From: Hyposmocoma kahamanoa
Lineage: Eukaryota; Arthropoda; Insecta; Lepidoptera; Cosmopterigidae
Length of the DNA: 64,000 nt
Assembly: GCF_003589595.1 (NCBI RefSeq)
Contig: NW_020653854.1
Span: 24,136,077 to 24,200,076 of the forward strand
Direction of reading: 5' to 3'
Below, in pieces: positions 63,376-64,000 of the stretch (its first letter is position 1; every line of letters begins with the position of its first letter). A program made the translations under genes and the position numbers. The notes under the pieces were generated by a model that searched no databases, had not been told where the DNA came from, and saw only the letters and a list, made by a program, of their open reading frames with translations.

Positions 63376-63770
63376 AAGACAAGGTGTTCAAACATCGTGC
63401 AAATGACTTTCTCCGGGTCTTCGCCTTAAATGTCTTGTTTCAAAGACATTAAGAAATCGAATTCAGGGATCAGTTTCTGAATTAGTTAATGCCTACTTAA
63501 GTACTTCCATTCCAAATTTATTTATCGGCTTACTAATCACTTACATACTTGAATACACTTACATTTGTTCAAGGCAGGCTGTTTACCTTTACGAAAAGGA
63601 CCTATTAGGTGATGTTAGCTAAATAATTAATAAAAAGTACCTGCTGAGAGTTTTTTAATTTTGTGATTTGCAAATTTTCACCCACGCAACTTTCCGTTTG
63701 TAGTCATAGCTATTTGTTTAGCGAATCAATTAAAAGTCCCTATTAGGGGTACGGCTTCCCCCTTCCGAGA
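63376..63770. other. Stretch without recognisable gene
   Basis: Nothing recognised. Confidence 0.3.
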
Positions 63771-63826
63771 GGTATGGAGTGTGTCTATAATACCTACGGG
63801 AGGGTATTATAGACACACTCCATACC
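63771..63826. repeat. Perfect 24-bp hairpin, 8-nt loop
   Basis: Arms 63771-63794 and 63803-63826 are exact complements (GGTATGGAGTGTGTC... / ...GACACACTCCATACC) with loop TACGGGAG. The flanks CCCCCTTCC and AGGGAGGGGG extend the pairing imperfectly. Confidence 0.95.
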
Positions 63827-64000
63827 TAGGGAGGGGGACTTCAATAATCTGCACCTACTCGTCTGGGAAATTAAACGAATATAAATTTGATATACATCAA
63901 ACCTCATAGTATTGCGAGAAAAAATATTTGTTCATTTACCACTTATTGTAAAATGATTCATTGTGTCTATTCAAGGCTAAAGGTTGACTGTTCATAGTAG
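63827..64000. other. Window end without recognisable gene
   Basis: Nothing recognised. Confidence 0.3.

Noticed and set aside
1..64000. CRISPR arrays, operons, bacterial promoters or ribosome binding sites
   Set aside because: The DNA is eukaryotic (SINEs, LINEs, introns, no operon-like gene packing); no direct repeats with regular unique spacers were seen.
1..64000. Full LTR retrotransposon or endogenous virus
   Set aside because: No pair of long direct repeats and no protease, integrase or envelope motifs were found; the one zinc knuckle at 14.77-15.0 kb is isolated.

Overview
The window is eukaryotic nuclear DNA, most likely from a lepidopteran insect (butterfly or moth). It is AT-rich and mostly non-coding. 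It is packed with short interspersed repeats, foldback elements and 5'-truncated LINE pieces, and has a 10-N assembly gap at 18242-18251. The order-level call is an inference from the repeat style: tRNA-headed SINEs with TAA/ATT tails, R1-, RTE- and CR1/Jockey-like LINE ends, BEL-type zinc knuckle. No intact host protein-coding gene could be demonstrated. The best host-gene candidate is a non-coding first exon plus a short start exon at about 43.7-44.1 kb.

The most informative object is a full-length Transib DNA transposon at 57755-60439 (2685 bp). It has 36-bp terminal inverted repeats that both begin with CACAGTG, the consensus heptamer of the vertebrate V(D)J recombination signal. It is flanked by a perfect 5-bp target duplication (GATCG) and holds a RAG1-like transposase. 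The catalytic Asp-Asp-Glu set and the C-x2-C / H-x4-H zinc ligands are all still visible, but the reading frame is broken by one stop and two frameshifts. A small exon 1 and a 306-bp intron are predicted.

Local repeat names used below. SINE-A: tRNA-headed, B box GGTTCGATTCC, eight copies. SINE-B: tRNA-headed, ends in a GATCTTTGTATTAATAATT region. SINE-C: third tRNA-like head. rep-D: about 250-290 bp, at least 15 copies, one end GTGACGGGACGAAC. rep-E: ends with AACCGACTTCAAAAAAGG. rep-F: ends with TCCGGAAAAATAGTTTCATT. rep-H: ends with GCTGTTAGTTGAAA. rep-I: ends with GAACTGGCAACCGGTAC. MITE-8: 24-bp inverted repeats starting CATTGACTTACAA, with 8-bp target duplications.

Layout. 0-9.3 kb: SINEs, rep-D/rep-F inverted duplication, a tight hairpin, two LINE 3' ends. 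10-16.5 kb: LINE pieces, a 115-bp-armed inverted repeat, a zinc-knuckle fragment between inverted repeats, an R1-like LINE end with RNase H. 17-24.7 kb: a small tandem repeat, the gap, rep-D cluster, foldbacks, a HARBI1-like fragment, an RTE-like LINE end, 21-bp minisatellite, rep-E and rep-H. 25-40 kb: a GC-rich island, SINE-A pair, LINE ends, a CR1/Jockey-like LINE (31.6-32.8 kb), two MITE-8 copies. 40.6-41.0 kb: a roughly 155-bp tandem repeat. 41.5-45.3 kb: repeat-poor with GC-rich patches, the most gene-like part. 45.7-57.4 kb: SINE-A, tandem foldbacks, a reverse-transcriptase fragment, a third MITE-8, rep-D copies. 57.8-60.4 kb: Transib. 61-64 kb: rep-D, a LINE tail, rep-H/rep-E composite and a perfect 24-bp hairpin. 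All recognised coding matter is mobile-element derived.
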